A DNA stretch of 64,000 nucleotides from Novosphingobium sp. SG919 (GCF_012932495.1 NZ_JABCNG010000005.1:1-64000), one strand, 5' to 3'. Shown: positions 1 through 9,387, counted from the stretch's first letter. Notes: generated from the sequence alone by a model not told the origin. Program-made: numbers and translations.

Positions 1-2
1 CG

Positions 3-692
3 CTGACGTTCTACCAGCGCAAATGGATGCGCTGGCACCATCTTCTCGGCCTGTTCACCGGCTTGTTCGTGCTGACATGGATGCTGAGCGGGTGGTTGTC
101 GATGGACCATGGGCGCCTGTTCTCGCGCGGCCAGGCCACTGCGGGTCAAACAGCGGCCTATGCCGGCGCGCCGCTTGCACCAGGCCTTGCGGGCATGCCA
201 TTGGCCGCGCTTCGACATGCCGGCGAATTCCGAGAGATGGACATTGGCATGGTAGGCGGCCAAGTGATAATGACCACTTGGGACAGGACAGGCGCCGCCA
301 CTTCGCCGCCTGGGCTTGCAGCCGCCATCGTCAAAGGTGTGCGGGCAGCATGGCCCCAGGGCGGATCGCCACAGTTGCACGCCCTCGCGCCTGATGCATT
401 CTACGCCCAGGCGGAAGGAGCGCCGGACAACGCGCTCATCGTAACCGATCCTGCCGCACGACGGCCCGACTTGATCATAGACGGTCGCGATGGACACCTG
501 CTGACCGTACTCAGCGCGAGCCGCAAACGCTACGCCTGGAGTTACTACGCGCTGCACACCTGGCGGTTTCCCGGTTTGGTTAGGCTGCCTTGGCTGCGCC
601 AGGGCTTGGTTCTGCTGCTCATGCTGGCTGGCTTTACGTTCAGCGTGACCGGCATAGCTGTCGCTTGGCGCCGCCTGCGCCAATCGCTTTGA
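3..692 (+). CDS. PepSY-associated membrane protein, C-terminal part (gene enters from left edge)
   Basis: The frame is open from base 3, upstream of the first ATG at 27, so the real start lies outside the window. The visible 229 residues contain a Trp/His-rich entry into a hydrophobic helix (RWHHLLGLFTGLFVLTWMLSG), a periplasmic segment with a PepSY-like stretch around YAWSYYALHTWRFP, and a final membrane helix (LVLLLMLAGFTFSVTGIAVAW). This is the architecture of PepSY_TM proteins, which often lie beside siderophore or metal uptake genes. Specific function is unknown. It is followed after 19 nt by the DUF3088 gene on the same strand, so the two may be cotranscribed. Confidence 0.7.
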   Translation: MTFYQRKWMRWHHLLGLFTGLFVLTWMLSGWLSMDHGRLFSRGQATAGQTAAYAGAPLAPGLAGMPLAALRHAGEFREMDIGMVGGQVIMTTWDRTGAATSPPGLAAAIVKGVRAAWPQGGSPQLHALAPDAFYAQAEGAPDNALIVTDPAARRPDLIIDGRDGHLLTVLSASRKRYAWSYYALHTWRFPGLVRLPWLRQGLVLLLMLAGFTFSVTGIAVAWRRLRQSL

Positions 693-711
693 CACTTTGG
701 GAGTTTTGCAA

Positions 712-1053
712 ATGAAGGACACACTGTTTCTCATGCGGCCGGGCTTCTTCAATGCCGGGCTGGGCCCTTTCTACTGTGGCGATTCAGCCCCGGTCGAGGG
801 AATGCTAAGCTTCTTCCCGCAGCTGCGCGAAACAATCGATGTGGTCTATGTCGATTTTGAGCGCCCTCGCTTACCGATCGTTGCCTTGGTGGGCGAAGCA
901 CACCAGTCGGTGCCGGTACTGGTGCTTGCCGAAGGCCGCACGGCACCACCTGGGGTTGCTGTGCGCACGTTTGCCGAGCGAACCTTTATCAATGATCAGG
1001 CGGACATACGGCAGTATCTGTCAGTTCTATGCGATCTCCCGTCGGCTGGTTAG
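712..1053 (+). CDS. DUF3088 family protein
   Basis: A 113-residue protein that begins MKDTLFLMRPGFFNAG and contains GPFYCGDSAPVEGMLSFFPQLRE and VPVLVLAEG, the recognisable pattern of DUF3088 proteins. The family has a thioredoxin-like look (the Cys in FYCGDS) but I know of no demonstrated function. The ATG at 712 is preferred over the in-frame start at 697 because the family normally begins with MKDTLFL. It lies 19 nt after the PepSY gene. Downstream DNA is scarred by repeats and an IS remnant. Confidence 0.7.
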   Translation: MKDTLFLMRPGFFNAGLGPFYCGDSAPVEGMLSFFPQLRETIDVVYVDFERPRLPIVALVGEAHQSVPVLVLAEGRTAPPGVAVRTFAERTFINDQADIRQYLSVLCDLPSAG

Positions 1054-1113
1054 GCCGGAGCTGCGTGGCCGCTTCAGGATAGGTAACGTGCAAAGCGGAC
1101 AACGACCATCACT

Positions 1114-1383
1114 TCAAGGGCATGGCATCATCCTCAGCTTGTTGACGGCACCGCCAGACCTGCCCTTTCGGCGGCAGGGTCGACTTACGACGATGCATTC
1201 GTCGGTCAGATTCAATGCTTCGAGCCAGTTGCCCCGTAGCCCCTCTTGCGAGACGGTCTTGATGGTCTCGCGCTTCGGTCGGGGCAGGCCGCTCTCGAAG
1301 ACATGAAGCTCATTCGCAACGAACATTTGTCGGTGATGGTCAAATAGCACTGCGCTATCATGCTTGATGACATTGACCGCCAT
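1114..1383 (-). CDS. Small hypothetical protein, doubtful
   Basis: An 89-residue reading frame beginning MAVNVIKHDSAVLFDHHRQM with plausible composition. The same frame stays open upstream to a stop near 1437, so it could be the 3' end of a broken gene rather than a complete one. I recognise no family. It lies in repeat-rich DNA between the DUF3088 gene and an IS3 scar. It may be spurious. Confidence 0.25.
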   Translation of the reverse strand: MAVNVIKHDSAVLFDHHRQMFVANELHVFESGLPRPKRETIKTVSQEGLRGNWLEALNLTDECIVVSRPCRRKGRSGGAVNKLRMMPCP

Positions 1384-1569
1384 CTGCAGCCGCTCCAGCC
1401 TCGGCTTGTCGATAGGCCAACCTTTCTCTGCAAGTTAGCCATAGCCGACCGGCCGTGTCGCGCGGACGAATGGCTGATTTCCGCAAAGGCTGACGTTCAG
1501 ATAAACGACGCTGAATGTCTTGAGCTGGTCGGCAGCGGACCTGCGAGTCCGGCCGGCCGGCTGGTGTTT

Positions 1570-1668
1570 GCCGCCCTAATACCGGTCGTTCAGGGATCCA
1601 GTCCGGTGCGTCGGAACCCGTCGTTCGTTCACCGTCGCCAGGGGGCTCTTGGATGACGAGGGCTGGGA
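1570..1668 (-). repeat. Dispersed intergenic repeat, copy 1 (reverse orientation)
   Basis: The reverse complement of this stretch matches 47585-47690 over about 100 bp, including the shared core GTGAACGAA-GACGGGTTCCG and flanking CCTCGTCAT and GGCGGCAA. The two copies are in opposite orientation and lie 46 kb apart in non-coding DNA. They look like a sphingomonad-type interspersed repeat and not a coding segment. Confidence 0.6.
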
Positions 1669-1699
1669 CGTTTCTGCCGTTCCAGGGCAATAGGTCGAA

Positions 1700-1856
1700 G
1701 GGCAGGTACCTCCAATCCGCCGTATTTGGCCTTCAGCTTGTAGAACGTCGCCGTGCTCAGCCCGTGCTTGCGGCAAACCTCGACAGTTGGCAACCCGGTC
1801 TCCTGCTCCTTGATCATCCCGATAATCTGCGCCTCGGTGAAACGGCTCTTCCTCAT
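1700..1856 (-). pseudogene. IS3-family transposase OrfA, N-terminal remnant
   Basis: Reading leftwards from the ATG at 1856 gives MRKSRFTEAQIIGMIKEQE, then VCRKHGLSTATFYKLKAKYGG. This is the start of OrfA in the IS3 family, with its N-terminal helix-turn-helix. Similarity stops near 1700, after about 50 residues. The leucine zipper and all of OrfB are missing, and the frame runs on into repeat sequence. It is a dead fragment that marks a past insertion or rearrangement beside the FRG-protease-hydrolase genes. Confidence 0.75.
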
Positions 1857-2165
1857 ACGTCTGCTCCTTCCAGTGGCAGACTCTACATCAGATTGAGGGA
1901 TCTTTCGGGGGGGCAGGTCAGCAGGTGCGCAGTGCTTGTCAATTGATAGCGCTACACCTGCCGTTGACAGTTCAGGGCAAGGATATGCCCGCTTCCGCGC
2001 ATCGCTTCCATCCGCATAACAGACCTTGCGCGGTGGCAAACGAGGATCTGGGTTTTTAGGCATATCCGATGAGTTCCGCCTGTGCAGGCTACAAAATCTA
2101 TTAACGGCCTTGTCGCTACGCTCGCGCTGAAGCAAAAGCCGAGGGCGACAAGCGGGGCAGCACCA
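1857..2165. other. Intergenic region upstream of the FRG gene
   Basis: About 300 bp with no convincing gene. It probably holds the promoter of the FRG gene and residual DNA from the insertion. I see no clear operator or hairpin. Confidence 0.5.
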
Positions 2166-3968
2166 ATGGACTCTCACGTCGAGATATTGACATCTGTCGA
2201 AGCAATTGAATCTTTTGTTGCGGGCTTGGCGCCGCCAAAGGCGGGCTCCGTTCGTGTCTTCCGCGGCCAAGCGAAAGACTATGGCACGCTGATTCCGAGC
2301 AGTTTGAGAACTGCCGCGGCCGCGCGCGGCCGCGCCATTTGGCGCGCCTACGCTCATCACCTTACCGAAGATATCTGGCGAGATGATCCGGTCCAGAAGG
2401 GCTTTATCGAGCGGCCGAACCATCCCTTCCACATCGAAGGGGTTCGCGGCATTCCCAATGCCGAAAAGCACAAAGTGAATGAGATCTGGGGTCAGGCAGT
2501 CGTTCAGCACTACGGCCCCGGTGCCCCCTTTCTCGACGTTACGACATCTCTTGAGATCGCTCTCTGGTTTGCGACCCACCATTTCGAGCAAGGCGAATGC
2601 CCCCCGACTGTGCCCGAGAGCTTTGCCGATGGCGATTGGCGGCGATATTCGGGGCCATATACAAGCGGCTACATTTACGTGCTCGACGCGCCGAAGTGGA
2701 AGTCTGCGGATATACTGACGCCGGGTATGCTGGTCGATCTCCTCGACGCGCCGAAGATCTTCCATAGTCCGCGCATCCTCGCTCAGGCGGCATGCCTGAT
2801 ATATGCAAGCGAAACTGAGCGCGATCTGTGGTCGGAAGCGCTTGGCCTTCGGGTGGCTATGCGTAAGTTCGAGCTTTTGACACCGCCAAGGTCAAGAGAA
2901 TATTACGACCTTTTCCCGGGGCCAGAGATCGACGACTGGTACGATCGCCTTCTCAGCACTCCATTCATTCCCCGGATCGAAGCAGCAAGTGAGACGTCGA
3001 AAGGCGAGTTGCAAGCGTCCCTTCCAGTAACGCTCTACGTACCCCGCGATGATGAGGCCGAGGCCTTGGGAAAGCGGATGGATACGGTGAAGCCGCCATT
3101 GCTTTACCCCGGGTTTCGCAATTTCGTGGATGAAGCCAAGTACGCCGCGATGATCCCGCACTGCCCGATCGATCTCATGCTGAACCCAGTGCCGATCCTC
3201 CTCGAGGGGCCTGTCATCTACAGTACCCCGCAGTTGGAAGCGAACATATGGCACAAGGGCTTGCTCGCGACGGATCGTCCTGTTGATGTGCCTGCGCTCG
3301 AATTTGACGGAGCGGAGGTAACCGCTCCCGTCACCAACGTCTTTTTCGAGTTCAGCCCGCTCGAATATTGTAAATGGCATTGCGCAGACCGGATCGAAGT
3401 CCCGCGCGGCGTGTGGATCATGGACGATCAGCTCTTCCTCTATGTGACCTTCTACATTGGCGTCAGCCGCGTTGGAGAAGAAGAGCATGGCGTCACCGCC
3501 ATCGGACCCTGGCAGATCGCCTATTCCGATTTCGACCAGCAGTTCATTTGGAAGGGGACCGAGGATGACGAGTGGTTCGGCGACCATGATCAGCCGCTAT
3601 TCAAGCTGCTCTTCGTTTGCCTCGAAATGTTGCGGATGCTGTCGCCAGCGCCCAAGCCGCTCGCACTTCCGCTCTTCATGGAGCCCCTTGGCGACGAAAT
3701 CATTCACACCGTAATGGGGGTTCGCAATCTCCTTTCCTTAAAGCGAGCCAGCTTCGGCCACCACTTCCTGTTAAGCCTCACCGGAAGTAACGAACCCTAT
3801 CTCGGCATGTTCACCGATTTGAGCAAATCGCGAACACCGATTGGTTTGCTGAAGGTAGTCCAGCCCGGCGCGCACCTCTTTCCCGACGTTTTTCCGCATG
3901 TACTTCGCCAAACGGTGCAAAAAGCACAGGAAGAGGGCTATCCGTTCACATTCCCGATGCGCGAATAG
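2166..3968 (+). CDS. FRG-domain protein
   Basis: A 600-residue protein. An FRG domain fills roughly residues 1-200: the name-giving VFRGQAKDYGTLIPSSLR at about 31-48, then QHYGPGAPFLDVTTSLEIALWFATH at about 114-138, which matches the family's HYG...LD.T....ALWFA core. The remaining 400 residues are unassigned. No signal peptide or membrane segment is visible, so it is predicted to be cytoplasmic. ATG 2166 is chosen over a GTG-led extension at 2082 because the extension is low-complexity and has no ribosome site, but initiation remains uncertain. The FRG family has no settled biochemistry and is frequent in accessory DNA. The next genes, 427 bp downstream on the same strand, encode a protease and a hydrolase. 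Confidence 0.75.
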   Translation: MDSHVEILTSVEAIESFVAGLAPPKAGSVRVFRGQAKDYGTLIPSSLRTAAAARGRAIWRAYAHHLTEDIWRDDPVQKGFIERPNHPFHIEGVRGIPNAEKHKVNEIWGQAVVQHYGPGAPFLDVTTSLEIALWFATHHFEQGECPPTVPESFADGDWRRYSGPYTSGYIYVLDAPKWKSADILTPGMLVDLLDAPKIFHSPRILAQAACLIYASETERDLWSEALGLRVAMRKFELLTPPRSREYYDLFPGPEIDDWYDRLLSTPFIPRIEAASETSKGELQASLPVTLYVPRDDEAEALGKRMDTVKPPLLYPGFRNFVDEAKYAAMIPHCPIDLMLNPVPILLEGPVIYSTPQLEANIWHKGLLATDRPVDVPALEFDGAEVTAPVTNVFFEFSPLEYCKWHCADRIEVPRGVWIMDDQLFLYVTFYIGVSRVGEEEHGVTAIGPWQIAYSDFDQQFIWKGTEDDEWFGDHDQPLFKLLFVCLEMLRMLSPAPKPLALPLFMEPLGDEIIHTVMGVRNLLSLKRASFGHHFLLSLTGSNEPYLGMFTDLSKSRTPIGLLKVVQPGAHLFPDVFPHVLRQTVQKAQEEGYPFTFPMRE

Positions 3969-4394
3969 AATAGATCCGCGCGGATCCGGCGTTTCTGCCC
4001 AAAAATAATACGACCGACAATGTCTGGACGATTGCTTGATGATATCCACAGTGCAAATCGATAAATGGCGCGATGCTGTGGCGATGTATTTTGCTTATGC
4101 GTCGCCATGCCCCGTGTTCTGCAATGAACGAGAATCGAGCTGCGAAGCCGCAGATGATCATTGGATTTGAAGCATCTTCTTTCCAGAAGAAACGCTGCGC
4201 AGAGATGACCAATCGATCCGGTGGCTTTAGAATCAACATTTTCGCCGCTGGTAATGCGCAATATTCGGCCTAATTCGCGAGACAAATCCCCGTGAGTGCC
4301 GCCAGCGAGATTGCCTTGACCTGAACAGGAACGGCCCGCAATCTAGCGCTCGCGGAGATGGGCAGAATCGGCGCTTTCGTCGGAGGGAACCGCT
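3969..4394. other. Intergenic region between FRG gene and protease gene
   Basis: About 425 bp without a supportable gene. It is visibly more AT-rich than the flanking coding DNA (for example 4003-4030 and 4240-4270). It ends in a strong ribosome binding site, GGAGGG at 4382-4387, eight bases before the TTG start of the protease. A separate promoter for the protease-hydrolase pair is therefore likely. Confidence 0.45.
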
Positions 4395-5987
4395 TTGGCA
4401 GAGATCGTACAGAGCAATGTTCTGAGCGAACAACTACGCAAGTCGCAGCTTGCAGGCGATTTGCTCGAAGCGATCGAGGCGCGTCGGGCCGATAATGTGT
4501 CCGATGCAAATCGGATGTTCAATCCCGACGGCCCTATAAAGGTCATCATCGAAGCCAATGCGCGTACGCCGGGCGGCGTGAACTTTGCTCGGCTGGCCAT
4601 CGCGCACGAGTTGTTCGTCCTCGTTCATTCGGATGTCGAGCGAACGCCTCCAGAAGCGTTTCGCCTGAGAAACCCATTCACACTCCCGCCAGGCGCTCGG
4701 ATCGACGGCCATGCCTATCTCGCAGACGGCGACACTGTTGATTTCGTCAATTCTTTTTGGACCGATCAATATCTGTTCGCCTGTCTATCGGAGAAGGCGA
4801 TCGCGGCGCTGTCGACGCTTCGCATCGTAGTGGGCGACAAGACCTATCCGCTGGTCCACAAGATCTGGCTTAACCATGCCGTCGGCCGGTTCGTGTTCGA
4901 GTCCGGTAGGACGGTCAAATGCGATGCGGCACGCGCTGCATTCTCCGCAGCCGGCAACGGCATTGTCTGGGCGGTCGCCGACACCGGGATCGACGGCAGT
5001 CATTTCCATTTCCAACAGCACGAGACGCTGCAGCTGCCCGACGGGCTCCAGCATATGGATTTTACCGGCGCTGGCAGTCCGCTCGTCGATACCGATGGCC
5101 ATGGCACGCATGTCGCAGCGATCATTGCTGGCGAGACCATTAAGCGACCTGCAGGCTCGACCGAACCAACGCAGCCCGCGCAGATCGTTGTCCAGCAGAA
5201 GGTGCGTACTTCTGATACCCAGATCGACGATGTCAGCGATTTATCGAGAACCGTGATCTCGGGCGTCGCACCTGAATGCAAGCTTGTCAGTCTAAAGGTC
5301 CTCCAGGACGGTCAGACCGGAGACGTCGCGACCCTGCTCGCGGCAATCGGCTATTTGCAGAGTGCGAATAACGACGGCCGTAACCTGCGCATCCACGGCC
5401 TCAATCTTAGCCTTGGCTACACGTTCGACGCGCGCTGGTTCGCAGCCGGACAGAGTCCCCTGTGCGTGGAGGTCGACCGACTCGTCCGAAGCGGCGTCGT
5501 TGTCGTCGTCGCTGCCGGCAACGGCGGCTATGGGACGGTACAGTCGCTGAGCCTCACGACCGAGCGCGCCTCTCATCTCGCGACCATCTCCGACCCCGGC
5601 AATGCCGATCTCGCGATCACGGTCGGATCGACCCATCGCGACAGTCCGCACACCTACGGCATCTCTTATTTCTCCTCCAAAGGGCCGACCGCCGACGGGC
5701 GGATGAAGCCTGACCTTGTAGCGCCGGGAGAACGGATCGTTTCCGCGATGGTGAGCGATCCCGCGCAGCCCGACGTCGCACTGTTTCACGAGGACACCGG
5801 CACCAGCATGGCAGCACCGCATGTGTCTGGCGCGATCGCCGCCTTCCTTTCGGTTCGCCGCGAGTTCAAAGGCCGGCCCGATGCGGTGAAGCAAATCTTT
5901 ATCGACAGCGCGACCGATCTCAAGCGACGGCCCGAATTCCAAGGTGCGGGCCTGATCGACGTCATGCGCGCCCTACAATCCGTTTAG
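4395..5987 (+). CDS. S8-family (subtilisin-like) serine protease, predicted intracellular
   Basis: 530 residues from a TTG start preceded by GGAGGG. The complete catalytic set is visible: Asp196 in AVADTGID, His236 in DGHGTHVA, the oxyanion Asn376 in AAGNGG, and Ser471 in GTSMAAPHVSGA. The first 180 residues are an unassigned N-terminal domain with no signal peptide, so unlike most subtilases this enzyme is probably not secreted. The hydrolase gene starts 10 nt downstream, so the two are surely cotranscribed. An intact protease with an N-terminal regulatory domain in accessory DNA would fit a defence or toxin-type effector, but this is inference. Confidence 0.85.
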   Translation: MAEIVQSNVLSEQLRKSQLAGDLLEAIEARRADNVSDANRMFNPDGPIKVIIEANARTPGGVNFARLAIAHELFVLVHSDVERTPPEAFRLRNPFTLPPGARIDGHAYLADGDTVDFVNSFWTDQYLFACLSEKAIAALSTLRIVVGDKTYPLVHKIWLNHAVGRFVFESGRTVKCDAARAAFSAAGNGIVWAVADTGIDGSHFHFQQHETLQLPDGLQHMDFTGAGSPLVDTDGHGTHVAAIIAGETIKRPAGSTEPTQPAQIVVQQKVRTSDTQIDDVSDLSRTVISGVAPECKLVSLKVLQDGQTGDVATLLAAIGYLQSANNDGRNLRIHGLNLSLGYTFDARWFAAGQSPLCVEVDRLVRSGVVVVVAAGNGGYGTVQSLSLTTERASHLATISDPGNADLAITVGSTHRDSPHTYGISYFSSKGPTADGRMKPDLVAPGERIVSAMVSDPAQPDVALFHEDTGTSMAAPHVSGAIAAFLSVRREFKGRPDAVKQIFIDSATDLKRRPEFQGAGLIDVMRALQSV

Positions 5988-5997
5988 GAAAGAAACG

Positions 5998-7335
5998 ATG
6001 CAACTCGGCCCCTCCCCATTTGAATGGCTCGAATTTGACAAGAACGCGCGGTGCAAAGACCTCAACGTCGCCGCTAGGCTGCAAGCACTGCTCAGTCCCG
6101 AAATCAAGGATTTGGTCGTCATCTCGCACGGCTGGAACAACGACCTTCCCGACGCCGAGCAGCTCTATGCGACGCTTTGGCAGAATGCGGCGGACGAGCT
6201 GATTAAGCGCGGCCGTGATCCGGCGAGCTTCGCCGTGGTCGGCATTCTCTGGCCAGCCAAGGCCTACGACGCCATTTACGATGGGGCTGGGGAGCTAGTC
6301 AAAGAGAACCAGAAAGGTGGCACCATGGCGGTAGTGGACCGGCCAGAGCGGGCAAATTTCGACGTGCCTGTCGAACATCTTGAGGCGATGATTGCACAGG
6401 TTCGCGCATTTGCCGACGATCCGGAGTTCGATAAGGTCGCAGATGCCGCCCGTGCCGCGGCTGCAACCCCTGAAAAGCGAGACGAGTCCGCCGCCTATGA
6501 GTTTTTCAGAGCGGCCATGGCATCCCTCGACCTCCAGCCGGACCATGCCGACCCGGAACTCACGCAGGACGCGAGCATCTTTCGGAGGTCCGCGACGATC
6601 AGCGACGCAAATGATCTATTGCTGAGTTTCGGCGCGCCGCTCGCCCTTGAGGTATCCCCTGGCGTGGGTGCCGCACAGGGACTCGGCGATGTCCTTCGTG
6701 GTACCTTCCAAGGCGCACGAAGCGGTGTCGTCTGGGCGCTCAACAAGCTGACCTATTACACGATGAAGAAGCGCGCCGGAACCGTCGGTGATAGCGTCGC
6801 AGATCTGATTGGCAGCCTTCAGCCCCAGGGTGACGTTCGCCTGCACTTCGTCGGTCACAGCTTCGGGGCGCGTCTCGTGACGGCGGCGGGAACGCGTCTC
6901 GTGCCGCCTTCGCATATGACGTTCCGCAGCGTGACGCTGTTGCAGGGCGCCTATTCGCACAATGGCCTTACGGCCGGCAAAGGCCCCTTCTCGGCACTCG
7001 TCGGTAAGCCGTCCGGCCCGATCTCCTTCAGTCACACGCACAACGACCAGGCGACGACAATCGCCTACCCGCTGGCCTCACGGCTCAGCGGGGACGCAAC
7101 CAAGAGCCTAGGCGATGCGAATGACATCTTCGGCGCGATGGGCGCCAACGGCCCGCAGATGACCGGCGACATGATGGCGCCGGATTGTGACACGACCGAT
7201 TTCCATCCTGTGCCCGGCAAGATCAACCGCTTCCTCGCCGACACCTATGTGGTCAAGACGGAGCATGTCGACGCCCACAACAACGTGACGAACGTCGATT
7301 GCGGTCGTTTGGTTGCCGCGACCATGACAGTCTAG
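5998..7335 (+). CDS. Alpha/beta-hydrolase-like protein paired with the S8 protease
   Basis: 445 residues. An HGW oxyanion-type motif lies at 44-46 (LVVISHGWNNDL) and the nucleophile elbow GHSFG has its Ser at 288. His423 or His427 near the C-terminus is a candidate catalytic base. Residues 100-240 form a large charged insert between the two. The architecture resembles serine esterases and lipases of the alpha/beta fold. There is no signal peptide. The ATG lies 10 nt after the protease stop, with a GGAAAG ribosome site. The protein could be an effector lipase/esterase activated by the neighbouring protease, or a processed substrate; the sequence does not decide. Confidence 0.75.
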   Translation: MQLGPSPFEWLEFDKNARCKDLNVAARLQALLSPEIKDLVVISHGWNNDLPDAEQLYATLWQNAADELIKRGRDPASFAVVGILWPAKAYDAIYDGAGELVKENQKGGTMAVVDRPERANFDVPVEHLEAMIAQVRAFADDPEFDKVADAARAAAATPEKRDESAAYEFFRAAMASLDLQPDHADPELTQDASIFRRSATISDANDLLLSFGAPLALEVSPGVGAAQGLGDVLRGTFQGARSGVVWALNKLTYYTMKKRAGTVGDSVADLIGSLQPQGDVRLHFVGHSFGARLVTAAGTRLVPPSHMTFRSVTLLQGAYSHNGLTAGKGPFSALVGKPSGPISFSHTHNDQATTIAYPLASRLSGDATKSLGDANDIFGAMGANGPQMTGDMMAPDCDTTDFHPVPGKINRFLADTYVVKTEHVDAHNNVTNVDCGRLVAATMTV

Positions 7336-7998
7336 GCAACACACCCGAGCGAGCGATCGACTGATCTGACATGCCGTTAGCGATGAGCGGTTGGTCACGA
7401 CTACCTCCGGAGCGCGATCATCAATCGACCATCTTAGCTCGCAGGCTCGTAATTCGCACACGATCGCGGATCGGGGGTTGGGATCTCCGCTCAGGGAATC
7501 AGCCTTCTTTACCGGAGACCGATCGTCCGCACCACTCGGACCGTCTACCGGTTTACGATAGGCGCGGCACCAAGGCGGTCGCTTGAACATCATGCACCGT
7601 GGTCGGGTCACGACACCCGTACCCGTGAAGAAGCGCTTCAGGAGCGTGGCTCCATCAATTGCGCGGTGTTCCATGATTTGAGCGGCCGCTTTTAGGCACG
7701 ATGAAATATCAGTCAAACGGCGGCAAATGGCGCGTCGCCGACCGGCTGCCCGTCCAATTGACGAAGGACCAGTTTCGGCGCCAAGCCGTCGTTCCGGCGC
7801 CCGCACTGTAATGTCTTGAGTTGGTCGCGAGCCGCCGATTTGAGCACCGACCTGTCCTTCGCCATGATCGCCTTAATAGCCGTCGTTGGGGCGCCTGAGT
7901 TGGTACGCCGGAAGCGGCCGCTCGTTTATCTATGCCGTTAGGCTCGTGAATAGCGTGGGCTGGTGGGAAGCGGACGTGTCGATGGCTTGCAATCTCGG
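7336..7998. other. Long intergenic stretch with a repeat at its right end
   Basis: About 660 bp with no recognisable gene; the open frames on both strands have unnatural composition. A 98-bp repeat occupies 7876-7973. The rest may be degraded DNA. Confidence 0.4.
7876..7973 (+). repeat. 98-bp direct repeat, copy 1
   Basis: Aligns without gaps to 9469-9566, with the shared core GTACGCCGGAAGCGG and shared ends ATAGCCG and GGTGGGAAGC. The copies are diverged but of identical length. They flank the small hypothetical gene and the AraC regulator. Confidence 0.6.
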
Positions 7999-8280
7999 CT
8001 AAACGTGGCCTCCGTCGAGTTCGCGATAGCGCGACCTAGCCTCCCTTTCTGCCTCGTCCATAGAGCCAAACACCCCCGTTTCTAGCGATCCGGGCTGCCA
8101 GAAATCCTCTTCACGTTCGGTGACATATTCCAGCTCATCCACGTAGAAGCAAAACAAGCCATCGCTTCGCTGGCAGATGGCAATGACAACGCGACCGTCG
8201 CTACTCGCAATCGTTCGGACCTCGCGGTGCCGCTGCGACCGGTAAACCCACCAATGTTCTTCCCGACGATCAACTTTCAT
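7999..8280 (-). CDS. Small hypothetical protein
   Basis: About 93 residues starting MKVDRREEHWWVYRSQRHRE, with alternating charged and aromatic residues and a C-terminal FGSMDEAEREARSRYREL segment. It resembles small uncharacterised proteins of about 90 residues that have a beta-sheet core and end in a 'DEAE.EAR.R' helix. The ATG at 8280 was chosen over an extension to 8451 because upstream residues are Cys/Gly-rich and atypical. No function can be given. Confidence 0.5.
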   Translation of the reverse strand: MKVDRREEHWWVYRSQRHREVRTIASSDGRVVIAICQRSDGLFCFYVDELEYVTEREEDFWQPGSLETGVFGSMDEAEREARSRYRELDGGHV

Positions 8281-8469
8281 GACACCAGCCTCAATAGTTC
8301 CTTCAATGTCCGCAAGTGGGCGCGAGCCGCTGATATGACCATCGCATTGCCAGTTGCGGCGATCGCCCCAAAAGACGACGTTTACGAAGCCAATACCGCC
8401 CTTCCGGAGCGGGCATTCATTCATCGGGGTATCCATTCGGCCTGCGGCCATCTGGCCGGAGGCCGGTCT

Positions 8470-9387
8470 TTACCGGAGCGGCAGGAACAAATCGGTGATC
8501 GCTTCATGCTCGGGAACGTCCGGGAAGAAACGGACCCGCTGGGCATAGATCGGAAAGTCCCGCAGTTCTTCTCCGCTGACAGGCAGCCAGTCGCGATAGA
8601 GGAATTCAGCCGCCGGGCGCAGATCGTCGCTGCTGCCGATCACACGCAGAACCGCGCAGCGCCCGCCCGGTATAGTGCCCGCCTCGATGCCTGCGTCGAC
8701 GGCGGTCAACGGGCGGCGGATTTCGGTGGCGAGGGCAAGGTGATAGGCGTCTGGCCCGCTTATCTCGGGATCGGTGTGAAAGATGGTGTAGGTGGCATGA
8801 TCAGCGGCGCGCACACCATGCCCTTTGCGCCAGGCAATAAAGCGCCGGATCGTTTCGCCAAGCAGTTGGGGCTCGCCATGGTGGCTCATGAAGGCGATGT
8901 TGGTTTCGAGCACCTCGCGCAGGGTTACATCTTCGCTCGAGAACTGCTGGGTCATGATTTGGCTCCTTGCTCGGGATAGCTGCGCCATTGCCGCTTCCCA
9001 TGCCGCCCAGTCTGGTTGTTCCCGAAAGGCCAATGGCGCCTGGCCTATGCGCTGGCGAAAGGCGCGGGCGAAACTGTCGGGCGCCTCATAACCGGCGTCG
9101 AACGCGATGTCGGTCACGGTATCGGCACGAAAGGCCAATCGCGAAGCGGCCCGTTTCATGCGCGCCATTTGCACATAGCGGTGGAGCGACATGCCGAATA
9201 TGGCGCTGAACTGCCGGTGAAAATGATAAGGCGAAAAGGCCGCAACCCCGCTCAACACGTCAAGCCCCAGATCGTCACCGAGATGATGGTGAATATGATC
9301 AATCACCCGCTGCATCCGCAGCAGATATCGGGCCTGGGTTGTGTCGGCGGCGGACATCGGGAATTTCCATACTGACGGCACCGGCAT
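8470..9387 (-). CDS. AraC-family regulator with GyrI-like effector domain
   Basis: 305 residues. An N-terminal AraC double helix-turn-helix lies at about 25-125 (VIDHIHHHLGDDLGLDVLS, then FSPYHFHRQF and DIAFDAGYEAPDSFARAF), followed by a GyrI/SOUL-like ligand domain at 150-305 (TLREVLETNIAFMSHHG ... YAQRVRFFPDV). This is the Rob/SbmC-type layout used to sense amphipathic drugs or other small molecules. The translation start may be ATG 9387 or the internal Met at residue 11 (MSAADTTQARY). Its first codons and upstream DNA are duplicated at 10845-10980. Targets are unknown. Confidence 0.85.
   Translation of the reverse strand: MPVPSVWKFPMSAADTTQARYLLRMQRVIDHIHHHLGDDLGLDVLSGVAAFSPYHFHRQFSAIFGMSLHRYVQMARMKRAASRLAFRADTVTDIAFDAGYEAPDSFARAFRQRIGQAPLAFREQPDWAAWEAAMAQLSRARSQIMTQQFSSEDVTLREVLETNIAFMSHHGEPQLLGETIRRFIAWRKGHGVRAADHATYTIFHTDPEISGPDAYHLALATEIRRPLTAVDAGIEAGTIPGGRCAVLRVIGSSDDLRPAAEFLYRDWLPVSGEELRDFPIYAQRVRFFPDVPEHEAITDLFLPLR

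Noticed and set aside
1629..2765. 378-codon reverse frame ending in an IS3 OrfA sequence
   Set aside because: Only the last part is transposase; the rest is antisense to the FRG gene. Treated as a chance extension of the OrfA scar.
6841..6870. Treating the module's hydrolase as a secreted lipase
   Set aside because: GHSFG is present but there is no signal peptide at the N-terminus of the protein starting at 5998.
8227..8979. 250-codon forward frame
   Set aside because: Antisense to the AraC/GyrI regulator and the small hypothetical gene; no family pattern.
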